Source of the DNA: Lytechinus pictus
Taxonomy: Eukaryota > Echinodermata > Echinoidea > Temnopleuroida > Toxopneustidae
Assembly (NCBI RefSeq): GCF_037042905.1
Contig: NC_087251.1
Location: 35,582,501 to 35,646,500, forward strand
Reading direction: 5' to 3'
DNA length: 64,000 bases
The position numbers were made by a program, and so were the translations under genes. The notes under the pieces were generated by a model, which saw only the letters and a list, made by a program, of their open reading frames with translations, did not search any database and was not told the DNA's origin. Below, in pieces: positions 14,153 to 24,062 of this stretch. The first letter of the stretch is position 1. Every line of letters begins with the position of its first letter.

Positions 14153-14285
14153 TGGATGTAGCAAACTGACCTTGCAACAGACGTGCTCGACCAACAGTAG
14201 TTTCAAGCAAAACCCACATTACCTTTCAGCTTCGAGATATAAACTTATTTCGGCTAAAACATAATACCTCGATTCCAGAAGCAGA
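14153..14285 (+). other. Probable 5' UTR portion of the kinase exon 1
   Basis: A pyrimidine-rich tract followed by TTGCAG ends at 14152, a good splice acceptor 133 bases before the kinase start codon. I infer that the first coding exon begins at 14153 and that a further non-coding exon lies upstream, which I cannot place. ATG at 14156-14158 is followed directly by TAG, a start-stop mini-ORF. If it is in the mature leader it could lower translation of the kinase. Confidence 0.45.
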
Positions 14286-17200
14286 ATGGCAAATCTGAAA
14301 CAGGTGAATTACGATGCAAGTGAAGACTTTCCTGATTTTACTGGACATCACAGTCTTCTGGCCAAATACTGCACTCAGGACATTTATAAGAAACTCCGTG
14401 ATGTTCAGACACCTTCTGGGTACACAATTGACAGGTCTATCCAAAATGGCGTCGACAATCCAGGTTAGAAGATGATTTTTTTTCCCACTAAAATAATTTG
14501 AGGTATATTTTAGCAATAATGATTTGTTCCCATGATTGGTTCCAATGAGAATCATATCTGACAGAAATGAGCGTTTTAATTTGTGATTATTACACTGATT
14601 AGTATTGTTCTTTTGCCATTATTTCATCAGAACAGTATAGTCATGTCGACTAAACTGAATATGGGCTATCCATCCGTTTTGCATTTTTTGTGTTTTTTAT
14701 ACGGAAAATAAATACTATACTATATCTGCGTTATTTCTATAATTACTACCAGTGTTATAATTATCATTGTGATTATTATTTTAACCGTTATTTCCATTAT
14801 CATTGTCATAATCACCATTATTATTTCCATGATTATTATATATAATAATGGTAGTAATAACTAAGTAATTCTATTCCTGCATATGACCCAGGACGATTAT
14901 AATCGTCTTGGGTCATATGCAGGAATAGAATTACTTCAGCAAAAGGGAGAATGGTTTAAAACATTTAAAGACATAATTACTATTTCGTTGATGGTATATT
15001 AAATAGTATATTCAATATTCAATTTGTGAAAGTTTTGAATTTCATTGTGTTTTATGAATATAATATTATTTTCTCCTCGTGCGATTTGTTTTTCTTTGTA
15101 GATTTCCATGTAGGTATTCTTGCCGGGGATGAAGAATGCTATACAGTATTTGCTGAGCTTTTTGATAAGGTCATCGATGAGTATCACAACGGCTTCAAAA
15201 CAACAGGTAAAAATGTCATAACGATTTTTTACTTATATGCTTTGAAAATAATACATGATTTCACAAAAACACCAATAAAATTTTTGAATAATTCATTTTT
15301 ATTGTTAAATCAAACGATGCCCGAATCCTTGTTAATGGAGGCATAGTCCTCGTATTACAAGAAACTTGTCGATTTTCGCAACTAAATTGCTACTTTGTAT
15401 TTAAAAATATGCTAGATCTCTAAATAGTGCATTGTCCTATTTTATTTTATTTCTGAATAATCGTTGATTTCTAAAAATTTTACATTTAAATTTTGTAAAA
15501 TAAAGACAATTAAAATACACCAGAAGTTTTATCTTCACGTCTTGCAATTGTACTACACATATAGTGAATTTTATCAAAATTTGTTTGTAATGAATGCATT
15601 CAGGTTTTTAGCTGCGGCATGTAAGATGTTAAATAAACCTTGTAATGAATTGAGTTGAAATAAAATAACATGAAAAGGTCCTGTATGGATTAGAATGGAA
15701 TGAAATTAAATGGAATGGCATGGAATGGAATGGAATGACATGAAATGAATCGAAAGAGAATGGAATGAAGTAAATGAAATGGAAATGAAATAAAATGAAA
15801 TGAAACGAAATTCTATGAAATGTTCTCTTTTTCTTTTTGTTCCTCCAGACAACCATAAAACTGATTTGGACCCGTCTAAGCTTGAAGGTGGACAGCTTGA
15901 TGATGACTATGTGGTCAGCTCTCGAATCAGGACCGGTCGTAATATCAGAGGTTTCGCTCTTTCACCTCACATCGCTAGGTGCGAGAGACGCAAGGTCGAA
16001 AAATTAGTTTCAGAAGGTGAGCCAAAACATCGCTTCATCCGTTTCATAAAAAGCAAATAACAATATTTCTTTTCACATCGACGCATTTAGATATGTTTAG
16101 TGTTATTTTAGAACAAATTAAGTTATCGTCTTCCTCAGAAATACAATGAATATACAATTCTTTCTTAGCTTTCGATTAGTTTTCTCATACTCCGATGACT
16201 ATTCTTTTGTTTTGACAATTGCTATACTAATTTTGTGCTTTGGGGGTGATTTTTTTTTCGTGAAATTGCGATAACTCTAGGTGTTTTTCAGATAGGCAAG
16301 TCCTCACAGATTATGCTTATTCTCCACTCCTTGGTTACTCTAGCAATAACCATTATTAATGCTAATTTGAATATTCATTATCTTATTCTTTCATTTTCTT
16401 TTTTCTTGACAGCCCTGTGTTCGTTGTCTGATGAGTTCGAGGGTAAATATTACTCACTATTAACAATGACACCAGAGGACCAACAGCAGTTGATTGATGA
16501 TCACTTCCTGTTTGAGAAACCCGTCTCACGTCACTTCCAGAGCGGTGGTATGGCCAGGGATTTCCCCGATGGGCGTGGCATCTGGTAGGTGTCCAATCCT
16601 CATCGAGGATCGCAGTCGATCCAGATTGAGATGGTGTTTTCGTTCCACGATGCATGATGGATTCGAGAACATACACTGTAAAAACTGTGGTGTTAAAACT
16701 GACACCAGTTGGTGTTAACAGAGGACCACGCCCAGAGGTGTTAAAATTACACCCCAGAGATTGAACATAACACCAAAGAGTGTAAATGTAACAACCAAAT
16801 GTGTTGTAATATCACCTATAGGTGTTAAACTAACACTGTAAATTAAACTGGTGTGTCCTCTATGTACACCGGTTAACACCACAGTTTTTGCTGTGTAGAA
16901 ATGCCCTTCATGACAATGAACAACCAAGGAGTCCTTTTAGGAAATTGGTGAATCATAGCAGCCTTTTCGTCCTGGACTTTTTAACAAACGACATATTTTG
17001 CAATTTTTGTACGCTTCGAAACTTTTCCGAAACTGTTGTTCCGGTTCACCAATATTCGACAAAGACCTCCCAGCTGTTTATTGACATTTGACGGGCATTT
17101 TCAATGCATTTATTGCGTTCTTGAACTTTTCTCTCTTTCGTTCTATAGTCACACCGGCGAAACAGACTCCTAGCCGATCAAAGATATTACGCTTTTTCTA

Positions 17201-20200
17201 ATGGAATATCATCGGTCGGTTTGGAGTCGGTTTCGTTAGTGTAACTGCAGCATAAACTCGACCCTATCTGTGAGGGTGTGTTCAACACTTAATGAAAGCC
17301 CAAAATGACGTCACTTTAACTTTCTGTTTTTATATCACTCTGAACTAATTTATTCATATCTGAAAACGAATCCTAATCAGAATTCCTGTCAATGTGAGAA
17401 ATTATATTTGTTTAAACTGCCATAAATTTGTCATTTTACACCAACTTGTAATATCTAGATATTCATCTGATATGGTTTCTATACAAATTTAGGTTGAATT
17501 TCTTCATAGATTTTAGAAAACTTAGAGTAAATCGTATATGGATTTATATGTACTGAAAAATTACACTAATAAATTTCGATGGGAATTCGATTAATTTTAC
17601 CTCGTTTACAATTACTTGTTCATGAATACTACGAGCATATTTGCGATGGGAAATGCCCGAACAAAGATTATTGTCCGTATTCTAGAATTAATCGCTTTGT
17701 TGTGTTACTATTGCTAGGCACAATTCCAACAAGACGTTTTTGGTTTGGATTAACGAGGAAGATCAAACACGTATCATCTCTATGCAGAAGGGCGGTAATA
17801 TGAAGGCGGTCTTTGAGAGGTTCTGCTCTGGTCTAAGCCAGGTGAGTCGTCCAGCGATTAATCGCTAATATGAAAGAAGAATTCTGATTCGTTCCTAGTC
17901 AGTCTACTGGGCAAAACGCGCATGCAACAATGATCTTGATAGGACATTTCATTTAGTAGCTCTAACCTCTGTGTTACGGGACCCTGATCCTTCTAATTCA
18001 GGGCCCGAACATCGAGTCTCGAAACATTCTCAGATTCTCATTTAAAAAAAGTCATGTTGTGTTATGACATTTTAGATATTTGTATTCGAATATTATCAAG
18101 AAATTTTGAAAGAAATTCATATTGTTATAGGCGAACTTTGAAATATGTGATGACATGGTGTCGGCAAAGTTTTAATTTTGGGCTTTTGATAAGGAAGGTA
18201 TCAAGTTCGTCCTCGTTTCTTGGGTATAATGAGTAATGTTGGAGGGCAAATGTGATCTTTAAAGAAAGTCATAACAGTCGTCAACTTTCTTTAACTATAT
18301 ATTTTTGGATCCATATGCGTTAGGACGAAAGGTTATTCGTTCATATGATTGTTCCTTGAACATCTTTAAAATTGTGCCATCGTTCTGAATAAGGTAGGTC
18401 TATGAATAAATAGTTCTATGAGTAATATTAATGATGTTCTTTATACCGGACATCCTACGATCAGCTCAGGGTTACTGTACGATTGACGGTCAGCGTCGGG
18501 CATTGTACGATCTGCGAATAGCTTCTGTATAACTTTGTCTTTGGGCCACCTTCACACAAGAAATAATAATGTTAAAACAAGAATCGTATCCCGTAGCCAT
18601 CTACGATGTCACATAATCGTAGACTAATCCATCGTACGAAGATCGTAACAATTGTAAACGAAGCATTATTGATGTTCTTTGTACCGTCTCGACTGTTCTT
18701 CATACTCTAGGTTGAGGGTAAGATCAAGGAACAAGGGAAGGAGTTCATGTGGAACGAACATCTTGGATTCATTCTGACCTGTCCTACAAACCTCGGTACT
18801 GGTGTCCGATGCAGTGTTCACGTAAGGATTCCAAACCTTGCCAAGGATGAGAGGTGCAAGGCCATCATGGGAGCTCTACGTCTACAAATGCGTGGCACAA
18901 GTAAGTCACCAAATGTATCAAGGATACATTTTTTAATAATAATCTGTATTGAACATTTCGTTTATGCTTTTTTTATTTTTTACGGGTATAAGGGTAAAGT
19001 GAAAAGCTTGAGTTTCCCACGTTTCCGATCAGACATATGAATCATAATCCCCTTTTTTGTCAGATTTGAGGATTCTGGTGATGAACTGTCCTTCCGCCAC
19101 ATCTGTTCATTCATAGTCAACTTATCGATACTTTATAAAAACTTAGGAGTGTTTCATCAACATTTGAATTTGACAAGTTGTCTGATCTGACAATTTGCTT
19201 AGGTTGTTATATCGCACATTTCTTATTGCAACTATCAGATAAAAATACCCGACTAGTCCTTTTATGAAATGTTCCCCGGATTTATCTTTGTTGTGGATCA
19301 TCAAGATATTTCAAAATCTTTATAAGAGTTCCTCGCAGTGAACCAAATTTCTTCTCCAACAATATTCAAGAAGGTAGATTTCTAACATAGCGTGTCCCTT
19401 TTTCTTTGAACACATCCAGGTGGTGAGTTCACCGAGGGTGTTGGAGGCGTCTACGACATCTCCAACCTGGACAGACTGGGAACATCCGAAGTCCAACAGG
19501 TTCAGTGTGTGATCGATGGTGTCACTACCATTATCAACATGGAGAAGAAGTTGGAGAAAGGGGAGCCCATCGATGATCTTCTACCAGGGTGAGGAACTCC
19601 ACAGTTTTCTCTTAATGGTCGAAGGGAAGCCCAACTTTGGGAACCGTTGCATGGAAGTTACCAACATGGTAACTTTGTTATCCAATGGTAACTTGCATGG
19701 AATCCTTGATTTTGATTGGCTTTTGTTCAGCGTTACCATGGTCGTTACCACTGGATTGCAAAGTTACCATAATGGTAGCGTTTATGCCACGGTGTCCAGA
19801 TTGCAAGTCCTTCTGAAGAATTATGAGAAGTCGAAGAAGCTAAATAACTAAATAAGCATAATATTAGTTTAACATAAAGGAATCTTAATCATTGACATCG
19901 TTTGTAAAAGTTACTCGCAATCGACCCCCTATATTCTAACTTAAAAAGATATCCATCTTTTCCAATTGACATGGGCCGTGAAACGAATTTGAAGTGAGGG
20001 AACTGAACCAAAAATGGGGCGGGAATTTATTTGATAAAATCCCTAATTGTTGAATTTTGAATTTTTGAATTTCAGAAACACTGAGAAGGTTAAGGAGGAG
20101 CAAGAGCAAGCAGCGAAGAAAGCGGCAGAAGAGAAAGCTGCGGCAGCCAAGCCCGCCACCAGCGAAGGCGCTGCATCAAGTGAAGAGAAACCAAAGAAGA

Positions 20201-20226
20201 AATCATCGACGTGTACCGTGTTGTAA
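14286..20226 (+). CDS. AK: Guanidino (arginine-type) kinase, 8 exons, 418 aa, with C-terminal CaaX tail
   Basis: ATP:guanidino phosphotransferase, which moves phosphate reversibly between ATP and a guanidino compound, probably arginine. Coding exons with GT-AG introns are 14286-14463, 15102-15206, 15849-16016, 16413-16584, 17718-17841, 18711-18900, 19420-19588 and 20076-20226; phases agree throughout (1257 nt). Visible motifs are SSRIRTGR (118-125, nucleotide-binding arginines), WINEED (218-223, catalytic Glu), the reactive Cys273 in TCPTNLGTG, and the mobile loop GEFTEGVGG from 314. Overall wording is closest to creatine kinases. However, the specificity loop after NP (58-59) is short, as in arginine kinases, and Glu315 sits where AK has Glu and CK has Val. 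This fits the echinoderm AKs known to derive from CK; substrate choice is inferred. The core ends near 368, as usual. A further 50-residue Ala/Lys/Glu-rich tail ends [12 protein letters not shown], a polybasic stretch plus CaaX box. Gly2 is absent, so no N-myristoylation is expected. Confidence 0.93.
14863..14936. repeat. 74-bp near-perfect palindrome in kinase intron 1
   Basis: Two 37-base arms meet with no spacer at 14899/14900 and pair with a single G/T mismatch. It starts AAGTAATTCTATTCCTGC and ends with the inverse. It could extrude as a cruciform. Confidence 0.9.
15667..15835. repeat. Degenerate GAATG/GAAAT pentanucleotide satellite
   Basis: About 170 bases of GGAATGGAATG, GAAATGAAATG and variants run up to the acceptor of kinase exon 3 (15849). 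Only a short T-rich tract, TTCTCTTTTTCTTTTTGTTC, separates them. Confidence 0.85.
16674..16895. mobile_element. TA-flanked MITE with GTGTTAA motifs in kinase intron 4
   Basis: Begins CACTGTAAAAACTGTGGTGT and ends ACACCACAGTTTTTGCTGTG, with TA on both sides as in mariner-like insertions. The interior repeats short GTGTTAA / TTAACAC words. Confidence 0.75.
17147..17246. mobile_element. 100-bp fold-back MITE, copy 1 (kinase intron 4)
   Basis: Left AGTCACACCGGCGAAAC pairs with right GTTTCGTTAGTGTAACT (imperfect). A related copy lies at 20883-20990 beyond the kinase gene. No ORF. Confidence 0.6.
18427..18690. repeat. Insertion-like segment bounded by ATTGATGTTCTTTGTACCG repeats
   Basis: In kinase intron 5 the words AATGATGTTCTTTATACCG and TTGATGTTCTTTGTACCG stand about 235 bp apart. 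Between them are several TCGTACGAT-like words in both orientations. It may be a small insertion with a long flanking duplication. Confidence 0.35.
19147..19277. mobile_element. MITE related to GGGGAGCGTTTCAC family, kinase intron 6
   Basis: Left GGAGTGTTTCATCAAC pairs loosely with right TTATGAAATGTTCCCC. It shares ACAAGTTGTCTGATCTGACA-like interior words with the sharper copy at 21208-21314. Confidence 0.5.
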
Positions 20227-20882
20227 TATATGGAATTTAAAAAATATGCAGGTGGACAAAGTCTTGACTTGATAAAGAGAGGAATTACGCTAATAAGTTC
20301 TTTGACACAATTGCAAGCTAAGAAAATGAAAGCAAGTTATTTTCATGGATAATGAATGTCATTCATGTTTTCAAATGAAGTTTAAACATGTGGTTTGTTA
20401 CTGACAAGATGATATAAATCATGTGATGATCTAGAACTATAATGAATTAATATTATGTTTAATAATTGTTTGATAAATATTACGAGTTCCATCTGTATTC
20501 CTACTGATTTAATTAAATAATTCTGATTGAATTGAATTAATAGATTTAATCAATTTAGGTTATTTTCTTTAAAAAAAAGTTAATATTTCTCTCAATTTTC
20601 ATGATCATGTTGTGATTATTGCTAAAAATATCCTTTGAATTCATAAGTTACCAAAATGAAATGAATAATGTAAAAGTCCTTTGGTAAATATCTACCAGAT
20701 TTGAGCAGATGTTTATAATTTCATTGGTCAAACTAAATTGATGGAATACCAATATAAAATTTCCTGAAATCTTTAACCTTGAATTTGATTCATGCCATGA
20801 AGGAAAAAAATTGTTTTTGCGTAAACTCAACGGAATATGTTGCTTATTTTGTACAGCTTACGTTCATACAGAGTATGTTTGG

Positions 20883-20990
20883 CTACAGTCACACCAATGA
20901 AACCGACTCCAGTCCGATCAAAGCTATTATGTCAATTCGAATTGTATCGTCAGTAGGATTTGAGTCGCATTCGTTGGTGTGAACGTAACT
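20883..20990. mobile_element. Fold-back MITE, copy 2
   Basis: Same family as 17147-17246: CAGTCACACCAATGAAACCG on the left, CATTCGTTGGTGTGAACG on the right. It lies downstream of the kinase stop codon and would be part of the 3' UTR if the signal at 22211 is used. Confidence 0.6.
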
Positions 20991-21207
20991 TCACTGACTG
21001 AGCGTTGATGACACTATGCGTGAGGAATGCTGACTGATCGATGAAGTTAGATCTGTAATTATATTTTGAATAGCACATGACGCCAGTTTCATGGTCTATA
21101 TATTTTTATGTAGAGATGACATGATGAACAAATGTACATTGAGTTGCATGGTATATGGTATTATGGATCTGTACAAGTTTAATTTGGCTTAAATTTATGA
21201 AAAACAT

Positions 21208-21314
21208 GGGGAGCGTTTCACCAACGGATTTCTCAGTTTTTTTCCAAAGGTTAGCGTAGTAATAGTCAAGATCTGACAACTTCTGAGACGACACCAGTTT
21301 GTGAAACGCTCCCC
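21208..21314. mobile_element. 107-bp MITE with GGGGAGCGTTTCAC inverted ends
   Basis: Perfect 14-bp terminal inverted repeats, GGGGAGCGTTTCAC and GTGAAACGCTCCCC. No coding capacity. Confidence 0.8.
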
Positions 21315-22210
21315 AATTCTATTTTTGTGTGTGTACTAAATTACACAGTATTGTATGGGTATATCCGTCCAACGTTTTCACAGTGTATTATACTTTTACG
21401 TGATATTTTCTTTGTAAATATTATATGGTATGCTTAGAATATTCAGATATTGTTTGATCTTCCACTAAATCTAAGTGAAGGGGTGCTTTGGTTTTATATA
21501 CTTTTTTGTGTTTCCAAAACCCCTTTCGTTGTATAAGAGCACGAGACATGACTGTGTTACATTCTTCATGACAACTGCCACGGCCTAAGTCTCTTTAATG
21601 ATCTCTGGCAATTTTCCCTATCATATTAAGGAATAGTCAACTCTTATCAGAATGTATGAAAAAAGTATGACATTCTAGCAATCAGAGATAAGACTGTAAT
21701 ATATATTTATATATCTCCCCTTAGCATATGGAATGGACAAATTAATTCCATGAACTTCCTTTATGATTACACTAGACGAGCATCAAATTAACCTGAACTG
21801 CCAGTAATGTGTAGACAAAAGTAAATTTTGCGCATGGTGCCGCCATTCATTGGGTTCTCGGGAGATGGGGCAACTTTCCCCGTTCCTACTTTACTCTGGG
21901 GTTCTTGGGGAGGGGGAAATATAGACCACATGTCCTTGTCAAGAGACAACTCACCAAAGCGAGAGGGAGAGAAAGAGAGGGGGAAAAGTGGTCACCCCAC
22001 GCTCCCGATTAGGCTCCTCCATGCAGCGGCTTTCCAATGCGCAGATAACCTTCAAGAAGACCGGTACATTCGTACAATATGCTGTTTAAAATTCTCTTTG
22101 AATTTGAAACGTATCTTTATTTTTTCGTCTAAGATTGGACAGTTTTTTTCTCTGTTTAACAGTGACGCTTTGTGATTATTTCAGAACCAATGTCTGTGGA
22201 ATTTGACAAT

Positions 22211-22216
22211 AATAAA
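22211..22216 (+). terminator. Candidate poly(A) signal AATAAA for the kinase gene
   Basis: AATAAA is followed about 40 bases later by a GT-rich stretch (TTGTGTTC, then TTTTGTGAGG), the usual layout of a cleavage site. It lies 2 kb after the stop codon, so the 3' UTR would be long. A weaker ATTAAA at 20512-20517 is closer to the stop but lacks a clear GT-rich element. Which is used cannot be told from sequence. Confidence 0.3.
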
Positions 22217-22436
22217 ACGTCATGCACCTACGTACTGAAAATGCATCTTGTGTTCATTTTGTGAGGGTGCATATACGTGAGAGTGTGTGTTTTATATTAG
22301 TACAAAAAATCGTATTCATTTTAGTAAACTTTGACTGATGGCAAATTGCCCTCAATAAACATGCGTTTCTGTGTTTGAGATTTAGACCTATAGAATCTGA
22401 GCATTTTAAATACATTTTATATATTGTGAAAATCAA

Positions 22437-23240
22437 TAATGCGAGCGCGAAGCACGCATATATTTGATATTCTGATATTTCTTTCAGGAAAAAAATGACA
22501 ATTTAATCATGAATTCATGAAAATGTTATCTTATTTATTGATCTAAAAAGCCTAATGAGAGCGCGAAATTTGTGGACATTAAGGCCTAAAAAATGGACAT
22601 TATTTTTAAGCACTTTTGTAATTATGAAAAGGATGCATGGTTTCATATATTATTAACAATTAACGCGAGTGGAAATCGCGAGCCGAAATTTTCGATAAAT
22701 TCATGAAAATAGGAAGTTAAGTAGTTTGTTACAAAATTACTCACCAAAGAAAATGCGAGCGCGCAGCGCTATAGCTGGTTTTGACAATCAAACCTGAAAA
22801 GGGTTATTTTGAGAACTTCATGGAATACATGAAGAGAATATAGTTACTTGAAAATGTTGATACTCAAACAATAAAATGTACATTTTACAGAGCACTTTTT
22901 GAAAATCAATTTGTTAATAAAAGGAATAATGAAAGCTCGATGTCAGAGCTGAAATATGTTTCGTATATTGCCTTCAAAACTTGTTATTTTAAACCCCATA
23001 CCAGCCTATGCGAGCACGAAGCGCGAGCGAAAATTTATTGTGACATAAAAGATTTTTTTAAATTTTCCAAGTCTTTCCCTCACATTATTTTATTTACTCT
23101 TCCTCTTCTTTTTTTCTCCTCTCTTTTCCCTTCTTTTTTTTTTTTTTTTTTTTTTTGTCTTTCTTTCCCCCGTTTTCCTTTTTCTTTGCTCCGCCAATAA
23201 GGGTGGCCCCTCGGGCCCCCTGGATCCACCTATGTCCTTG
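22437..23240. repeat. Repeat-rich segment with GCGAGCGCGAAG motifs and a long T run
   Basis: Degenerate repeats each carry GCGAGCGCGAAGC-type words (22440, 22754, 23007), the inverse orientation of the motif at 4582-5034. A T run lies at about 23134-23157, followed by a CCTCGGGCCCCCTGGATCC terminus typical of a further element. Bases 23241-23825 show no gene. Confidence 0.55.
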
Positions 23241-23825
23241 ATGGTTTGTGTGAGAGTGCTTCCTGACTGTCTAAAGTTAAATTCAACCTTGTTCATAATG
23301 TGTAAGTGAGGGAATCTTTTTTTTCCAAGAATCGGAGGTGAAAGTGTGAAGTAAATTGGTGGTAGAATTTTATGGCTGTTAAAAAAAAATTACTAAGACT
23401 TTGTAAATTTCAAGACTGCCATTCGGTAAGTAAATCATGACAAGCGGGGAGAACTTTCCCAAAGGATGTGTCCTTAATAATGTTGTACTTCACAAGGACC
23501 TATTTCCGGCCTTCTCTCTAATTCTTAAGAATCTGTGGGAGGAAAATATTATACAAAAAATTAATTATATAAAAATCAATGAACTACAGCATTTCATTTA
23601 TTATGAAGCTGCTGCGATGAAAAAAATCAAGAGCGCTTGGTTCCCAAATACGTCATCAATTTTGAGTGGCTCTCTGAATCGCATTATCCGCATATTTTGA
23701 GAACATTATAAAATTTCTATAAATTGTACAGATAATGTAAACCATTTTAGTTTAACCTGGCTATCATAATAAACTAGAGTAAACTTTAGACTATGGTTAA
23801 TTAAAACTGCTATCAGAATACGGGC

Positions 23826-24062
23826 CCTTGTGGTCAACGCGGTCGCGGGCGGCGCCCATGACCGTTTTTAATGCAAGCGCGTGCATTGTTACGTCACTCC
23901 CAAATGCGCTCATACGTTATCAGCTAACTGTTATAATCAACGCGTTGCTACCAACTAACCACATTTTTTTCAAGCTTCTCATCGATCGGAACAAACGTTG
24001 AGTTCAGCATGTAAATTCGCAAGAAAATCAAGTGAATAAAGCTGATTTACCGGATTTCGACC
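23826..24062 (+). promoter_or_regulatory. Putative promoter and leader of the TMEM145-like gene
   Basis: The 240 bases before the start codon are locally GC-rich with many CpG, unlike the surrounding AT-rich DNA. A CRE-like TTACGTCA lies at 23889-23896 and an X-box-like GTTGCTACCAAC at 23944-23955. There is no TATA box. The motifs are short and may be chance; the start of transcription is not determined. Confidence 0.3.

Noticed and set aside
15800-16060. ORF beginning inside the GAATG array and running through kinase exon 3 as a separate gene
   Set aside because: The kinase reading frame enters at the acceptor 15848 and leaves at the donor 16017; the upstream and downstream parts are intronic.
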